Below, piece by piece: positions 1-12,950 of a DNA stretch of 64,000 nt. The position numbers were made by a program, and so were the translations under genes. The stretch is from Dreissena polymorpha (taxonomy: Eukaryota; Mollusca; Bivalvia; Myida; Dreissenidae), in the NCBI RefSeq assembly GCF_020536995.1, contig NC_068357.1:122403640-122467639 (forward strand), read 5' to 3'. The notes under the pieces were generated by a model that saw only the letters and a program-made list of their open reading frames with translations, ran no database searches and was not told where the DNA came from. Numbering within the stretch: position 1 is the first letter of the stretch; every line of letters starts with the position of its first letter.

Positions 1-440
1 ATTGTGTACATAAATGTGGGGAGCATAATTCCCTCATAGCAGAGCAATGTTTTACCATCGTATGATTTTAAATAACATATACTAGTATGTTGACCATTCC
101 AATATAAACATACAACGGCAATAATTTACCACTAGGACAGGGCCAAGTTTGATCATGCAAGCATTATTTGAAGTAAATTGGTAGATTAAATTGGTAAATT
201 GGTAGCAAAATTTTTATCTTTGCCGTGTCAGAGATGTAGATTTTTAAAATGTTGTCGCTTTATACATATCATGAACACTTAGGCCTCACAAGGATAAACG
301 TTGAAGGGGACTACCATACGTGGCTTCATGCCAAATATAAAATGTAGGGGCCTTCCGGTTCCAGAGTTCCAACTTTTTAATTTCTACTTTTAAATTCTAT
401 TTTAAGGTATGATAACCAACCGAAACGATTTTAATCATTG
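1..440. other. Non-coding AT-rich flank
   Basis: No open frame, RNA gene or repeat that I can support. The continuation of the SRCR exon's gene would lie at low coordinates on the minus strand, but no further SRCR-like exon is visible here. Confidence 0.5.
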
Positions 441-1369
441 TTAAAGCCGCCCGAGTTGATGTTGGTATATTTTCCCATGTGTGTTATGTGTCGCAAAAAA
501 AATTGATTATGAGTTACCCTGTGTTTGAATTTATGTCAGATGTGCACAAACATTTGGTCAAAATCAGTCAAGAAATGCCCACGTTCAGTACAAAGATAGG
601 GCTTTTTAATTTCTGTGCATGCACAAAAATAATCTAAATTCAAACACGCGCGGGTCACATGTTAAACCACGTGACCATTGTATCATTGTTTACAACGCCA
701 TTTGCATTAATGATGAATAACCATGTAATTACCCGTTTAAAATGGGACAAGCCAACAGACAGGACATAGCAGCCTTATGTTTTTGCAGCGTGTTTTTTGT
801 CAATATCTATGCATATCACTCGTCAAATTTCAATAACCTTCATCAAGCTTGATAATAACTCCTTTTGTTTTCAATCCACAAATCGGCCCAATTGAATGAG
901 CTCTGATCTGAGAAATCGTTTTTATGCAATCAGCTTGCATGCTGACTTTTTACGAACATGATAGCTATTCAATACACAATGATCCTCGTTTATCCATTAA
1001 GACAAAACATGTTTTATAATCACTTTGCTAGGGCTATCCGTAGACATAATTTGTTTGTAAATTGTTTGTTCGATTTAGTAGTTCTTTTATGTTTTGAAAT
1101 GCGCGGCATTGGAAATCACGTGAAATTTGCGCTCACGTGACCCAAAGCGTGCATAAGTCACAGGTTAACTATAGTCTTGAGGATTCCGTTATGTACATGA
1201 TTAGGTTTCGTATGTTTGATGCTTTTGGCATTTTTGGGCTTAATTTTTGGGAACATCCGTATGGAAGAGTTAAGCTTTTAAATTAGAATGTATCTGACGA
1301 ATACTGATCAGTTCTGGTCAATTGAGATAACCGAATTATTGTGAGAAATATCAACTAGGGCGGCTTTAA
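441..1369. mobile_element. TTAA-flanked non-autonomous DNA transposon (0.92 kb)
   Basis: TTAA at 441-444 is followed by AGCCGCCCGAGTTGATGTT. The right end, read in reverse complement, begins AGCCGCCCTAGTTGATATT and abuts TTAA at 1366-1369. The inverted repeats match at about 17 of 19 positions. The inside (445-1365) has no long open frame, so this is a non-autonomous element. TTAA targets are used by piggyBac and Kolobok transposases; which one mobilised it cannot be told. It contains three CACGTG hexamers, at 668-673, 1117-1122 and 1134-1139. Confidence 0.75.
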
Positions 1370-1550
1370 AGACTGCACGCGGTTAAGAAGAATATGTTGT
1401 TTAAAGCAAATTGTTGACAACACATGACACAGGAAAACGCATGCCGGAGAGACCCAAACTATTATAACTCACCATGAACAATTTATGCTTAGGTGAGCTG
1501 ACAACAAGATTATCATATGACGGGTTTCAACCTAAAGTTATATTACACAC

Positions 1551-1695
1551 CCGTTGAATTCGAGCATGCGACAAACAACTCTTGCTGCTGAAGTATCGAA
1601 GTCTTCATCACAGACTGTTCCCCATGCGTTATTGTAGAAAACCTCGAGACGCCCCTCGCTTGGTCTTGATCCATTTACTAGTCGAATATTCAAGC
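1551..1695 (-). CDS. Exon of an SRCR-domain (scavenger receptor cysteine-rich) protein
   Basis: The 145-nt exon encodes the first half of an SRCR domain, starting L-N-I-R-L-V-N-G, then G-R-L-E-V-F-Y-N-N-A-W-G-T-V-C-D-E-D-F, and ending A-A-R-V-V-C-R-M-L-E-F-N-G. The signature residues W-G-T-V-C-D and V-C-R-M-L are intact. A polypyrimidine tract and CAG acceptor lie directly upstream (AG at 1696-1697), and a GT donor follows (1549-1550). The intron before it is phase 1 and the one after is phase 2. SRCR domains occur in secreted or membrane-bound immune and adhesion receptors that are greatly expanded in molluscs and echinoderms. No partner exon is visible in the window, so this is either an internal exon of a gene leaving the window on the left or an isolated gene fragment. 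Domain identity is confident; whether the gene works is unknown. Confidence 0.8.
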
Positions 1696-2209
1696 CTGAA
1701 ACAGGAGAAAACGTATAACAATGATGTCGCAAGGAGGATAGTATGTCTCAAAAAACTGATAGTAACAGTCGTGATTCTAATGGTTGTTTGTGAGCTTTGT
1801 TTCCTTAGTGGCATCCTCGAAAGTGCATAGAACTATTATAGAAGACAGTTATTGGCTGTACAAGTATAACATATGTTATGATTGCTTAAGGAATCAGATT
1901 CTCTGGCTGCATTCTCAGTGTGACTAAATGTAAATGAACATATTTGCAAATTGATTGACAACAGTATAAAAAGAAAATCAGCTACTTAAGAAACAAATTA
2001 CTATCACGATTATTTTTTTCTGCTTTTGCACAACCTCAACACACAGCATTTTACACGAGTCACTTTGATGATTTTTTATTAAAAAGAAATAACTCTGGGT
2101 CACGAAATAAAGCACATAATTATATAATACGTAATGCAAGGTGTATGTTTTTTACCCACGACTTTGTATAATGAATATAAATGCTTAAATATTGCTTAGC
2201 ATAAGCCCT
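1696..2209. other. AT-rich stretch, no feature seen
   Basis: Short open frames on the plus strand over the SRCR exon are antisense shadows. Otherwise this is AT-rich sequence without a recognisable repeat. Confidence 0.45.
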
Positions 2210-2439
2210 TTAACCCATTTATGCCTAGCGTCTAGAAAAAAGGCCTTGGCAAACAGCGTAGATCCAGATGAGACGCTGCATGATGCGGCGTCTCATTAGG
2301 GTCTACGCTGTTTGCTTAAAGGAATATCTGTAAGAAATATTCTAAATATAGAAGTAAATATACTAGATATCCCAAATTTTGGAAATAAATTGATCCAATT
2401 AAGAAGGATGGGAGAGTCCACTAGGCATAAATGGGTAAA
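2210..2439. mobile_element. Palindrome-bearing MITE, copy 1
   Basis: Terminal inverted repeats CCCATTTATGCCTAG (left) and CTAGGCATAAATGGG (right) bound about 225 bp. TTAA stands at the left end; the right end reads TAAA and is probably a decayed TTAA. Inside, 2249-2315 is a palindrome of about 67 bp built on GCAAACAGCGTAGA and GAGACGC..GCGTCTC arms. A second copy in the opposite orientation lies at 51233-51462. I recall this family as abundant in dreissenid mussels (recall, not searched). Confidence 0.8.
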
Positions 2440-4540
2440 TTTTCTGGAGCATTCACTTTCTCAAAATAACATGTACATTATTTTGTTTTAACTTAGCTTA
2501 CAGCGTTTAGTAGTGAAGGGATTTGTATATTTGTTTAATAGGTTTTCTCTTAAATTGTGTTTCTCATGTGTTAGCTTTTCTTAATAATTAAGTGCATGGT
2601 TAATTTATATTATGTTCTTGTAATTGTATACTGTATATATGAAAATTACGCATTGTGAAAAAACACAAAGTAAAAGTACGATAAAGGACTTGTAAGAATT
2701 AAAATATTAAAATTGTTTACATATAACAGAAAAATAAAAGTTATTATACAAAATAAAACATAAAACATTTTATGTAACAACAGTAACTAATTCTGATTAG
2801 TTACAACTCATATTTACATTGTTTCCAACATTGCGTTTACTTATATAAAAAATATATAAATAATTCTGAATCATTCCTTTGGTGTGTCAATGTTTGTTTC
2901 AATTTTTTAATACCAAGAAATACCATTGTCTAATATACATACGCCAAAACAATCTTGATTTTACCATTCAATATAATAATACTAAACCACTTCAACAGCA
3001 ATAATTAAAAAAAACTGTTTAGTTCACACTCTCAGCAGATGTATATATAACGGATATCCCGTCAGCTTTACTTCATTAACCACTAGTTTTAATTTCAACG
3101 AACTTGATGTTGTTGTTCTGGATTTCCATTTCGGTTTATCTTAAAAATACACCCCAGCAGCACACACTCATGTTCTTGAAAAAGAAGTTTTTGCTTTCTT
3201 TCTAGGCCCCTTGCCGTACACGAAACACGATTATACAAACTATAGAGTGAATGCAAAACATGATATCAAAATGAAGGGCTCACTTTATTCTTCGCCAAAT
3301 ATTAACCAATGACTAGATATCAGCATTTGGGGCTTATATAATATTGCAGATAACAATTTTTTTTAACAATAATGCTCTTAAAAATAATCACACTACAAAG
3401 TAATTTTGACATCATAAGTTAACTTTTGCTACAGAAAATCCGTAGCTTTGTTACACCTTGAGAAGAAAGATATATATACGTATAGGGTACGTGTGAAAAT
3501 ACAAAAATTAATATTTAATATAAAGAAGTAAAACTCCAGCTGCTGGAGCAGTATTGCATTCTCAGTATAAACAATTGGTTGGTCCTTTATTTAAGGCAAG
3601 TGACCAATTGCCAAAACAGTACGTAACAGCACAATACGAAACAACTTACACACAGAAGAATAAAGCTGGGGTCACGGCCTTGGAACGGTCAATGCAAAGC
3701 ATTGGGGTTTAAACCGGTTTAGAGGGCTCAACCTCACACTTGGACCAGCAATATTCATGATACATATAAGTGTAAATAAAATTTAACCTCATAGCATTGC
3801 AACTCAAATTAAACAATCATAAACGGGAATTAATACGCATTCATTTTAATTACCATTTAATTACTCAATGGTAGGAAGAAGACCACAGCAACAGTGTTAC
3901 AACTTTTTGAGGAACGATGAAATAAAATTACCAACAAATGTCAACTATATCCCTTCTTTTTAGACAAAGATTTAAGAATTTAGCATTTATATAGTTAATA
4001 TTTCATATCATTATCGTGCACATACAGGAAGAAGCAGAAATACTGGGTGTAAAAGATCCATATTGCATAGCTTGGTTGTTTATGGCAATGCTAAAATAAT
4101 AAATCAAACAAGAAACGGCCGTCAGATAGAAAATAGTAATAAAGTTTAACGATATAAACCTGATGACCTATGCATGTAGCCCAAAACAGTGAAAAAGTAT
4201 CGAATGACGTAATTTAGAAGCGATGACACGATGACGTAAAAAAAATCCAACGTAATTGAAGGGGCAGTACTGTAAAATAAAGTAATACAACTATTAAAGG
4301 GGCAATACTTCAAAATCGAATTACCAATACAACCAGCTTTGTTTATTGAATATTTAGAATCAAACATATACAATGGTCATTCCATAAATAATTCCAAATT
4401 TAAAGAGAAGAAAGATATAGTGAATCGAAAACCAACACGCATGTGTTTTTAAGTACGTCATCATCATTTCCTTTTGACAAAAATGAGTTAACTAAATTAA
4501 CAAGTTTGATATAAACATTTTTTTAAGATATTTTAATTTG
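2440..4540. other. Non-coding AT-rich region with one dispersed-repeat fragment
   Basis: No credible coding exon. The part from about 3640 to 3735 (CGGCCTTGGAACGGTCAATG, then TTTAAACCGGTTTAGAGG) resembles 41190-41250 and looks like a fragment of a dispersed bivalve repeat. The 75-codon open frame at 4146-4373 (minus) has AT-driven composition and no recognisable motif. Confidence 0.45.
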
Positions 4541-4815
4541 CGAACACGCTTCAAAACAGCTCCGTAAAATGATGGGTTGGAAATTCCATTAGTAAAATGC
4601 CATTTATAAGAAACATTACATGTTGAAATTAAATCACCATAATTTTAATGAAATTACGCGAATTAACGTCGTAGGTTATTATACAAAAAATCTTGTTTTA
4701 GCAATATTGTCGTTTATATTCGATTACGATGATTACAATCTTTAATGCATGAACATGCTCGAACACGCTTCAACACATAAAATGATAGGTGGGAAATTCC
4801 ATTAGTTAAATGCCA
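4541..4815 (+). repeat. Two direct repeats of about 60 bp, 215 bp apart
   Basis: Positions 4541-4603 and 4756-4815 share CGAACACGCTTCAA, then TAAAATGAT, GGAAATTCCATTAGT and AAATGCCAT. They are separated by unrelated AT-rich sequence, which suggests an old local duplication or two copies of a small repeat. Confidence 0.6.
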
Positions 4816-5180
4816 TAGGCATTAAAACAATAGTTGCTGTTATATTGTCCGTTTTTAATTGGTTTACTGTCCTTAAAAATACCAATTATACTTGTATAAA
4901 ACTATATTAAAAAGTGTTAATCTGAATTTCAATTTTGTTTGGTTAATCTTTCTATAACCGTCAATCTGTTATTGTTTGAATTAAGTCCATTTCGTGTTCA
5001 CTTAAGGTAGGTCATGTTTGGTCATTGTGATTTTAAGTGACACAGCAAGGTTAGATATTTTATGTACGTCTGTTTGTCGCCTTTTTTCCCTGGAATATCA
5101 TTCCTTTGATTGTGAATGATTATCAAATAATTTCTCATTGATCATCAAACGATTTTTCACGCTGAGCGTTAGTGCGTAAT

Positions 5181-6468
5181 GAATAAACTAGGGATGGCAA
5201 CGAATACCGATTTCGGTATTCGAATATTCGGTCACCCTTCCGAACGAATATTCGGATATTCGGTCAACATCCGTTGGAAAAAAAGTCAACTTTGTTTACC
5301 GTACCATTACTCCATGAATTATTCTTTCGTTTTTACCGGAAGTTCACCGGAAGTGATTAAATATTGACACAGCGTTGCCCTCGCTAATTCGAAGCTGATT
5401 TTGTTGATTACTTTTTATTGTTAAAATTGAATGACAAAAACTGTTTTTAAACTATTAATATCGTACATCAACAATAGAACGAGAAACATAATATTACATG
5501 ACGACAAAATGATTACATGACAAAACAGTTAGATCTACATATAATTAAAGCTGAACTTAAACGAATTATGTACATAGCCACAACACACTTTGAACCTGTT
5601 TAACGTACTAAACAGTCAGTCTTTTAAAATTGCCACGTTTAAAAGACACTTGGATCGGCGACTTCTTATCGGATGATGTCGTGAAATACTTCCAAGCAGC
5701 GGAAGGCGTAGGTGGCATTTTGCTTGGACAGATATTTACTTTATGCGTGTAGCAATTATAATATTTTCAATTAAATGAGGGTGCAATACCAAAAACATTT
5801 CTTTAAGTATAATACCTGATTGAATATTGAGTAATTAATTAATGTTTGGACCATACGATACGCAAATACTCATTAGAGGTTGAGTAAATTATTTTCTAAA
5901 AGTTTTTTTGATTGGACAACGGGATTATAACCATACGATCTGTTTTGTTTTTCATACCAAGTCGGCTCTTTCTTTACTCATTTAATCTTTGATCATGTTA
6001 AATGTAATTCGAGTTATTAGATCAAGACGGGTCGGTAGTTTAATTGCCATACGGTCTTATTTGTTTTTTACACAAAGTCGGCTTTTCCTTTACTAATTTA
6101 ATCTTTGATAATTTTAAATGTAATTCGAGTCATTGGATCAAGTGCAGGTCGGTGTTTTGATTGCCGACGCGATTTGCACCTATCATTATTTTGACACAAA
6201 GTGTCTGGCTTTGTTAGCGGGATTTATGACCTGTATACTGTCATCACCATAGCGACGCATTATCGCGTCAACCGGAATAAACATAATGACACGAGGAACA
6301 ACTTTTTTGACAATGTTTGAAGCAAATTTTACGAATACAAAGTCTTTGAAATAACTCGATTTTTTATTTTTTCTTCCGAAAATTCGATTCGGAAAACAGT
6401 ATCCGAATATTCGGTCTGGGACCGAATATTCGGATATTCGGATATTCGTTGACATCCCTAGAATAAAC
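5181..6468. mobile_element. hAT-like non-autonomous DNA transposon (1.27 kb)
   Basis: An exact 8-bp duplication, GAATAAAC, stands at 5181-5188 and 6461-6468. Between them the element starts TAGGGATGGCAACGAATA and ends TATTCGTTGACATCCCTA, inverted repeats of 18 bp with one mismatch. An 8-bp target duplication and a TIR beginning TAGGG are the known hallmarks of hAT transposons. The subterminal regions (5205-5275 and 6370-6450) are filled with repeated CGAATATTCGG motifs, probable transposase-binding sites. No hAT transposase motif is readable inside; the 101-codon minus-strand frame at 6186-6491 is made of the TIR repeats. The exact duplication and well-matched TIRs suggest a fairly recent insertion. 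Confidence 0.9.
5931..6163 (+). repeat. 116-bp tandem duplication inside the hAT-like element
   Basis: Two adjacent copies, 5931-6046 and 6047-6163, each start CCATACG and end ATTG. They share GTCGGCT..TT, TTTAATCTTTGAT and AAATGTAATTCGAGT, and differ at roughly 15-20 positions. Confidence 0.75.
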
Positions 6469-6859
6469 AAATGTGTAGACGCAATTAACATTCTGTATAC
6501 AAGTATTTTCTAGGGGCTAACACATACTAATGAATTCACCGAGTTGTGCGTAGTTAACCATTCTTTTTAAAGTACATGGGTGTAAATACTATGTTCATAT
6601 CTTACAATGCTCTTTTATTATCAAGTGCATACTGTTCGACACAATATAAAAAAATAAGTAACTCACTGTTAAAGACATGTTGTATTATACAGTCTGTTGT
6701 AACAAATGTCTGTATGCATTTAGAAATTAATTCGGTCCGTTTCTAGCCAGAAGCTACATTATGTGTAGATTTTGAGTGTGCCGCAGAACTACAACTTATT
6801 AACTTACTAGACTCACAAATCTTGGGACGAATTTTGGAAGTTTAACTGCAATTTCCATC

Positions 6860-7036
6860 TCTTTTTGAATTTTAGTATGGTCATGTGTTGTCGAGGGAAG
6901 CCTTACTACCCGGAGGAAACCCCAATTACCCCGGTATGGTGTCTGCAAACAAAACTCACATTCTGCAAGGAGCGGGAATTGACCCCGAGTTGCCTTGGGT
7001 AGAAGCGAGTGTACAGACCACTGCGCTAGTCGGATG
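6860..7036 (-). mobile_element. tRNA-derived SINE
   Basis: Read on the minus strand, the element begins near 7036 with an A-box-like TAGCGCAGTGG and about 40 nt later a B-box-like GGGTCAATTCC, the internal RNA polymerase III promoter of tRNA genes. The body carries GGGTTTCCTCCGGGTAGT, a segment that I recall from widely shared animal SINE families. The plus-strand open frame of 60 codons across it (6885-7067) is a shadow of the SINE. Family assignment would need a database. Confidence 0.65.
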
Positions 7037-9013
7037 CTGTATTAATGAAAGTATTGATATTAGCTGAAACGTTTTATGAATAATTACTTAAAACAATATA
7101 TGGTGTTATAATTGTGTTTCTTGTCATTAGTATTATCTTTAATATGAAACTCGCTAATAACATCACATAAATGTTTTTGACGATTTCGGGTTTCAGCAAC
7201 ATAACAGCGCACAAGGGAGTCAATTAACTCTCTACATTGGAAATAGGGACGTTATTCCGGATATATTTCGTACTTCTTTGCAATCTTTATTGTTATTGCC
7301 AAACAACCTCCATTTTTATTGTTAAAGGCTTATTTTCATAAATAATACATTTGTTGAATTAAGTAATATATACTGTAAAAAAAAACATTGCTTTCTGACT
7401 TTTTTTATTACATTTTTTGTATCATTCTCAAATAGGTTTTTTCTCTTTTTCAGCTCTTTTGTGTTATGTTGTACTTATGGCAAAAATTGATAATCATCCA
7501 CGCATGCCATTATTGTATTATAATTAACTACTTTTGTCTAAGCGAAATCGCTTTTTTGCAAGTTAACACAGGAAACTAGTTATGAACAACCAATTATAAT
7601 GATTTATGTTAAACAGATTTTTTTCCACATTTTTCTTAAAGTTTATATTTTGAGCGAAATAAATTATCTCCTCAATGTTAAGCCTATTCTAAAGATATGT
7701 ATTCAAATTATTAATATTTTGTAAGCAGTTCTGATACCTATTTACTTTCAAATGTATAATTTTGCCCAAAAAAGCGATTACAATAACAATCTGTGACGTT
7801 TTGAATGGCAAACTGACACGTTAAAAAAGTGCATATTTGCATAATCAAAATATAAAATGTTCGAACAATTTGTCCGATACACACCTTTGCACCGTTACAA
7901 CGGACATTCAAAAAGCATATGCACATTAAAAACTTCTGACAAGCTACAAAAAAATAAACATATTGGAATGGTTTAAGCCACTCAGCAATAAATAACTAGT
8001 GTTTGGAATAATTTGCGTGTAATATTTATGCTGGAAAGTTCTTACCTTGGTGCCCGAGACAGTCTAAACGGACTGAGCTTTTGAATTGTTTCTAATTGTT
8101 TGTAAAATAAGATTTCCCATTTTGCAATAGCCTTAATTGGATTGATTTGCTTCGTCAGTACGAGCTTTTTGTATACATACTTGCAGATTTTAGTGGACTT
8201 TGTAATTGATTCGAGTAACCGTTCTTGCGGTTGACATTTTTGTCTGTTAAGACGTCTCTCACTTTTTTCTATAAAATAACAACAGATAAAACCAATATTT
8301 ATGAGGAAATAAACAAATGATATGGTCTTTAAATTATATTTTGTTTTGGTTGTTCAAAGAAAGACCATTTATAAAGAAAAACATAACAGAAGAGAACTTC
8401 GAACTTTTTTTAAGTTAAACGATTTCACATTTATTTGGTTATTTTTATCTTAGCAACTATAAATATAACAAGCAGCTGTTAGTGCAGCTGAAATGGTTAA
8501 CTAACTTGAATTCTTATTGCATATATCAATCTCAAATACAAATACTTTATTATAATCAATGTTAGCAGTCAGACTATTTACTTATTTTGGTATTTTGAGT
8601 ATTTCTATTTTTGGTCAAAATGTGTTTATTGATATAATCTTTTGACACCAGTTTCGTTTAAATCTCTGTGAATGCAGGCTCATATTATCATAATGTCAAA
8701 TTAAAAAATACTTATTTTTTATTGGCTTACACACACCATTGTAAAGACCTAACACAATATGCATTTGAATGTGAATTTTTTACTAAATTTTATAGCACAA
8801 ACCCCTAAACGTTTCTATTCAAGCTTAATTTAAACAAATCATCGTTCACTAAACATACATAATATAAAAATTAAAGATGGCATTGCCTTTCCGTTATTTA
8901 ATATAATAACAGTATCAGTAAATAACAATATTTATTTTAAAGTTTGGGCATAAGCGTTTATGGTTTTTATTTTTATTCCACAGACAATGTCCCCCGTTCA
9001 TTATCTAAATTCA

Positions 9014-9014
<1 letters not shown>
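7037..9014. other. Non-coding AT-rich region
   Basis: No exon, RNA gene or transposon end was recognised. Small open frames here (for example 62 codons at 7738-7926, minus) have no motif. Confidence 0.4.

Positions 9015-9103
<89 letters not shown>
9015..9103. repeat. (AT)n microsatellite
   Basis: About 44 uninterrupted AT dinucleotides. Confidence 0.97.
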
Positions 9104-9106
<3 letters not shown>

Positions 9107-12100
9107 ACATTTATATAAATTAAAAGAATATATTATAAAAAAAATTAAATGTATAAGAGGTAAAACTTTTTTTTATAATAAAACTAATTTTTAGAATTTG
9201 TTGACACATATAACCAACGGAGGTGTTGCAAAAGAATTGTACAAAGTAGCCTAAATGGAAGAGTATTCTTTTACAAGTTATTAAACTTATTGTAACTGTA
9301 TTAGTTATTCAAATAAATTTAGTCAACAGAATTGACTCTTAATGAATTTGATATATTGACAGATTTTAAACCAGCGTGAAGTACAACATTTCTTTCTTTT
9401 ATAATCCAATATATTGCTATCGTAAATCAATTTATCATTCGTGTTACACAAAGTTATTAGCCGTCTTTCTATATAAAGATAAGCATTTTAGCTGTGGATT
9501 TTGATAATAACAGAGCCAGATCTTGAACGGGATTTCCTTTTCATTCTTAACTGAAGACGGATTACAGAATATTATTCAAACATTGGCGTTCATTTGAATA
9601 AATCAATATACACATTTTGTAGCCATACTCTAAGCGTGAGGTTTGTCATATAATATTTAATTCTGACACCATTTTATGCAATAATTTGGTGGTGTATAGG
9701 TTTTTTCAACATAACAAATGAAAACAATTATTGCTGACATTTTTACTGATTTCATGCTTAAAGGCTTTCTGTGGCTTGTATTATGCAAAAGCAATTAATG
9801 TTTATATTGGTTAAATTGCTATTTATAATCACTCAAGATAACGCGTGCGTTTGGCATATCGTAATAAATGTAATTGATTCATATCCTATCGGTATACTAC
9901 TATTCATAACAATATTTGATTCTGTATTTGTTGTTGTTTGTATCACCAAGTTTACCATTATTACTTGTATTGCATTATATATCGATTCATCATTTCTTTA
10001 GTTATTTTTGTTTCATTTTAATCAAAATTTAATTATATACTTGTATAATTTGTTCATTTTAAACATGTTCAGACATAGGTAGCTTGTATGCATTGATAAC
10101 AAATAAGCAAAGTCAACTTTTTGCGCCGATTAATTACTTACCGAACACAAGCGATTTCTAGTCTACATAGTTACACGGATTATCATATGCACACAAACAC
10201 ATATTAATATTCTCATCTTGCTTGTGATTGTTATGCTAATGATACTTAAATGAATACTTAAATGAATATTAACAAATTGAAACCTCATACTTGAAATATG
10301 ATCAGTGTTAAATTAAAGCCACGAACAAACAAATAGCGCCAATTATAATATGTTAATGTCTTTTGAAAGTGTTCATACTATTTTAAATATGTTTTTCTTA
10401 TGAACTACACTGTCATAAATTTAGAAGCGTTCGTTGCCATTGAACATTTTTAGTAACATGTACTTTGATTTTGTTTCAATATGAATTCAGCGATATTCTA
10501 CTTCGGTAAACATACTTTTTTATATGTAGATACCTGCTTATTTAAACTTTCTAGTATATAGTAACTTATTATTTGGTTATATATTGTTTTGCGTAATTTT
10601 TATAGAAATGATATATGCCTTCCTTGCGCTCCTGATTATAAAGAATCACTAACCTGTAATGTTTCCGCCCAAATACAAGTGTTCGTTCGCACCAATATTA
10701 TTGCAGAATTCGTTCTCAAGTAATAGATTACCCTAAGCATGTTATTAAAGCATCCATTACAAATATGTTATTGTCTTGCGTTATTGTTAATGAATGTATG
10801 ATTAAGGTTTTTGCTTTTGACTTGTTCCAGTGTCACAATTAAACACAACATTTCGCGCTAATGAACATGCTCAATTTCTTTGATTGTGTGCACTATCAAT
10901 GCAGCGACATTATACTTCATTTAAGTAAATATGGATTATTTAATACACACATTCGTATGAAACAATTATAATAATAAAGAGTAACGTCATAAGTTGAACC
11001 ATTCGTCACGAGATAGTTACAAGGTCGTATATTTCCACTAGCAACTCTAAATGTAGGGTGAGTAGATCGGCTTAACGTTTATATCATTACAGTGTTATAA
11101 TTTTTTACAATCACAACATTTTATTTAAAAAAAAACATGTAGAAATATTCTCATTGTAATTAACCGTGGTAATCATTAATTAATTACATATAATTATTAA
11201 GTGCTTTAACAATCTCAATGAGGAACAACCTGGCAATATGCGCAGGCCAATCCTATTAATAAACAGAATATACATTATCACACATTGAGTTCATAAGACG
11301 CTGAAAGTTCGAGAAGAAACTGCATATCCCATATAAGTAATTGAAATGATTTCCTGAATAATCAATTAAGCGGAACAATACAGCGATACGAACATGTTTG
11401 ACCTATCAGGAGGCCATTTTAATAAGATTTTATAAAAACGAGATCATAATTATGTGATATATCACGCTGAAATTAATGATTACTCAACGGGCAATGCTTC
11501 TCCGAAAATCATAGAGCAGAATACCAAGAAAATGTGCGCAAGATAAGATGTAAAGAAACTGCATATATATATATTATCCGATTCGGATGATTATGGGAAG
11601 TTCCTGAGATCTTACGCGCAAACGAAAGAAACTGTCATATTATAAATAAAAGAGTTATAACTCGTGAACTTTCGTTGATTCGGAATGATCAGATATTATT
11701 CTTGTGTCCACAAACACGTCAATCGATTATGTATTATAATTTACGAAAGGGATATAACTCGTAAAACGTGATGAGAAAGAAACGCCCGAACACTATGCGT
11801 ATGTGAACCCTGTAAGGATGCTGCCAATAAAGTGTCATCTTTTTTAATCAAGTCTGATATTTCGCGAATAAACGAAGTGTGTGACGGAATCGGTAGGCTG
11901 TAATAGATTAAAGGGTTAAATCGTTCAATACACCGATAAGCTCAATTACATCCTTTTCGTTGTTTACGATGACCATAACTATTATTCTAATTCATATAAA
12001 TTTGATTATTCATGGTAAATTTATCCCTGTCTAATATTAGTATAACGTGGCCCTACAGTGCGCGATAGTTTACGTTTGAGTTCTACTTACGGAATAAATA

Positions 12101-12639
12101 TTTTTTAGAAAAGAAATGTATTGCAATTAAAAAGAATCTCACTGGTCATAAATTGCATGTTTTAACGTCCGATTTTGATTATTTGTTGTGTAAGTCGACA
12201 GTTATTGGGAAATTCACTCGTTCTTTCAATTAAAAATTCTATTAAAAAACATATTCTTCTTCAGATACAATACTCATGCTAAATAGAAGAGCTTGTGCCG
12301 ACGCCCATTAATTAAGAGGTGTCAACTGTACAAATGTGCTTAGTTTGGCGTTAATATACACTAAAATTATTTACATTACATTTGTCTACACGTGAATGAG
12401 GCGGACAATCACAAACACAGGAGTAAGGGTTTTAAAAATCTCTAATGTGGCTGGCTCATGTACGTGAGGAGGTAGTTATTCTGTGAAATGACTGGTCTCT
12501 GGTAGAATGAAAATGTTTATGAGTATTTTAAGTTTTGTATATGTTTAAATCAGTGCATACTGCTGAGCCGAGATCGGGGGCCAGGAACACGTTATTGAGA
12601 GGAGTGGATGCAACTACATGATGGATAATTTTATATTAC
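9104..12639. other. Non-coding AT-rich region
   Basis: Nothing supported: no exon with splice sites, no repeat ends, no RNA gene. A 76-codon open frame at 9771-10001 (plus) is hydrophobic but AT-driven and lacks similarity that I can recognise. Confidence 0.4.
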
Positions 12640-12950
12640 ATGATGAGACGAAATGTTGTCCTGCGTATTTCAATGGAGGGCACATTTATTGAGGGTGTTT
12701 ATCGTACTGTTTACTGAACTTGCATTGTGGTACAAGTTTGTTATTAATATGGATGCTTCTCTTTGTACCTTTTTCCAGTAGATTTATTGGAACGTATGTA
12801 TATGGGTCCCAGACAGTGACGGAGTATTCAAATTTACACCTGACTATTGCTTTGTAAGCATGCTCTTTCACTTTTGATGAGTTAATTTTCAAGTTGCGGC
12901 GAAGAAATCCTAAAGCCTGGTTTGTATAATTTTTATTTAATTAATGTGTT
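12640..12950 (-). mobile_element. LINE fragment, region downstream of the reverse transcriptase
   Basis: The minus strand reads N-Q-A-L-G-F-L-R-R-N-L-K-I-N, then K-V-K-E-H-A-Y-K-A-I-V-R and F-E-Y-S-V-T-V-W-D-P-Y. This is the conserved stretch after the polymerase core of CR1/Jockey-like non-LTR retrotransposons. Frame is kept for about 80 codons and then lost, so this is an old fragment without its 5' part or 3' tail. Confidence 0.8.

Noticed and set aside
6885-7067. Plus-strand frame of 60 codons (L-L-P-G-G-N-P-N-Y-P-G-M)
   Set aside because: It is the antisense of a tRNA-derived SINE.
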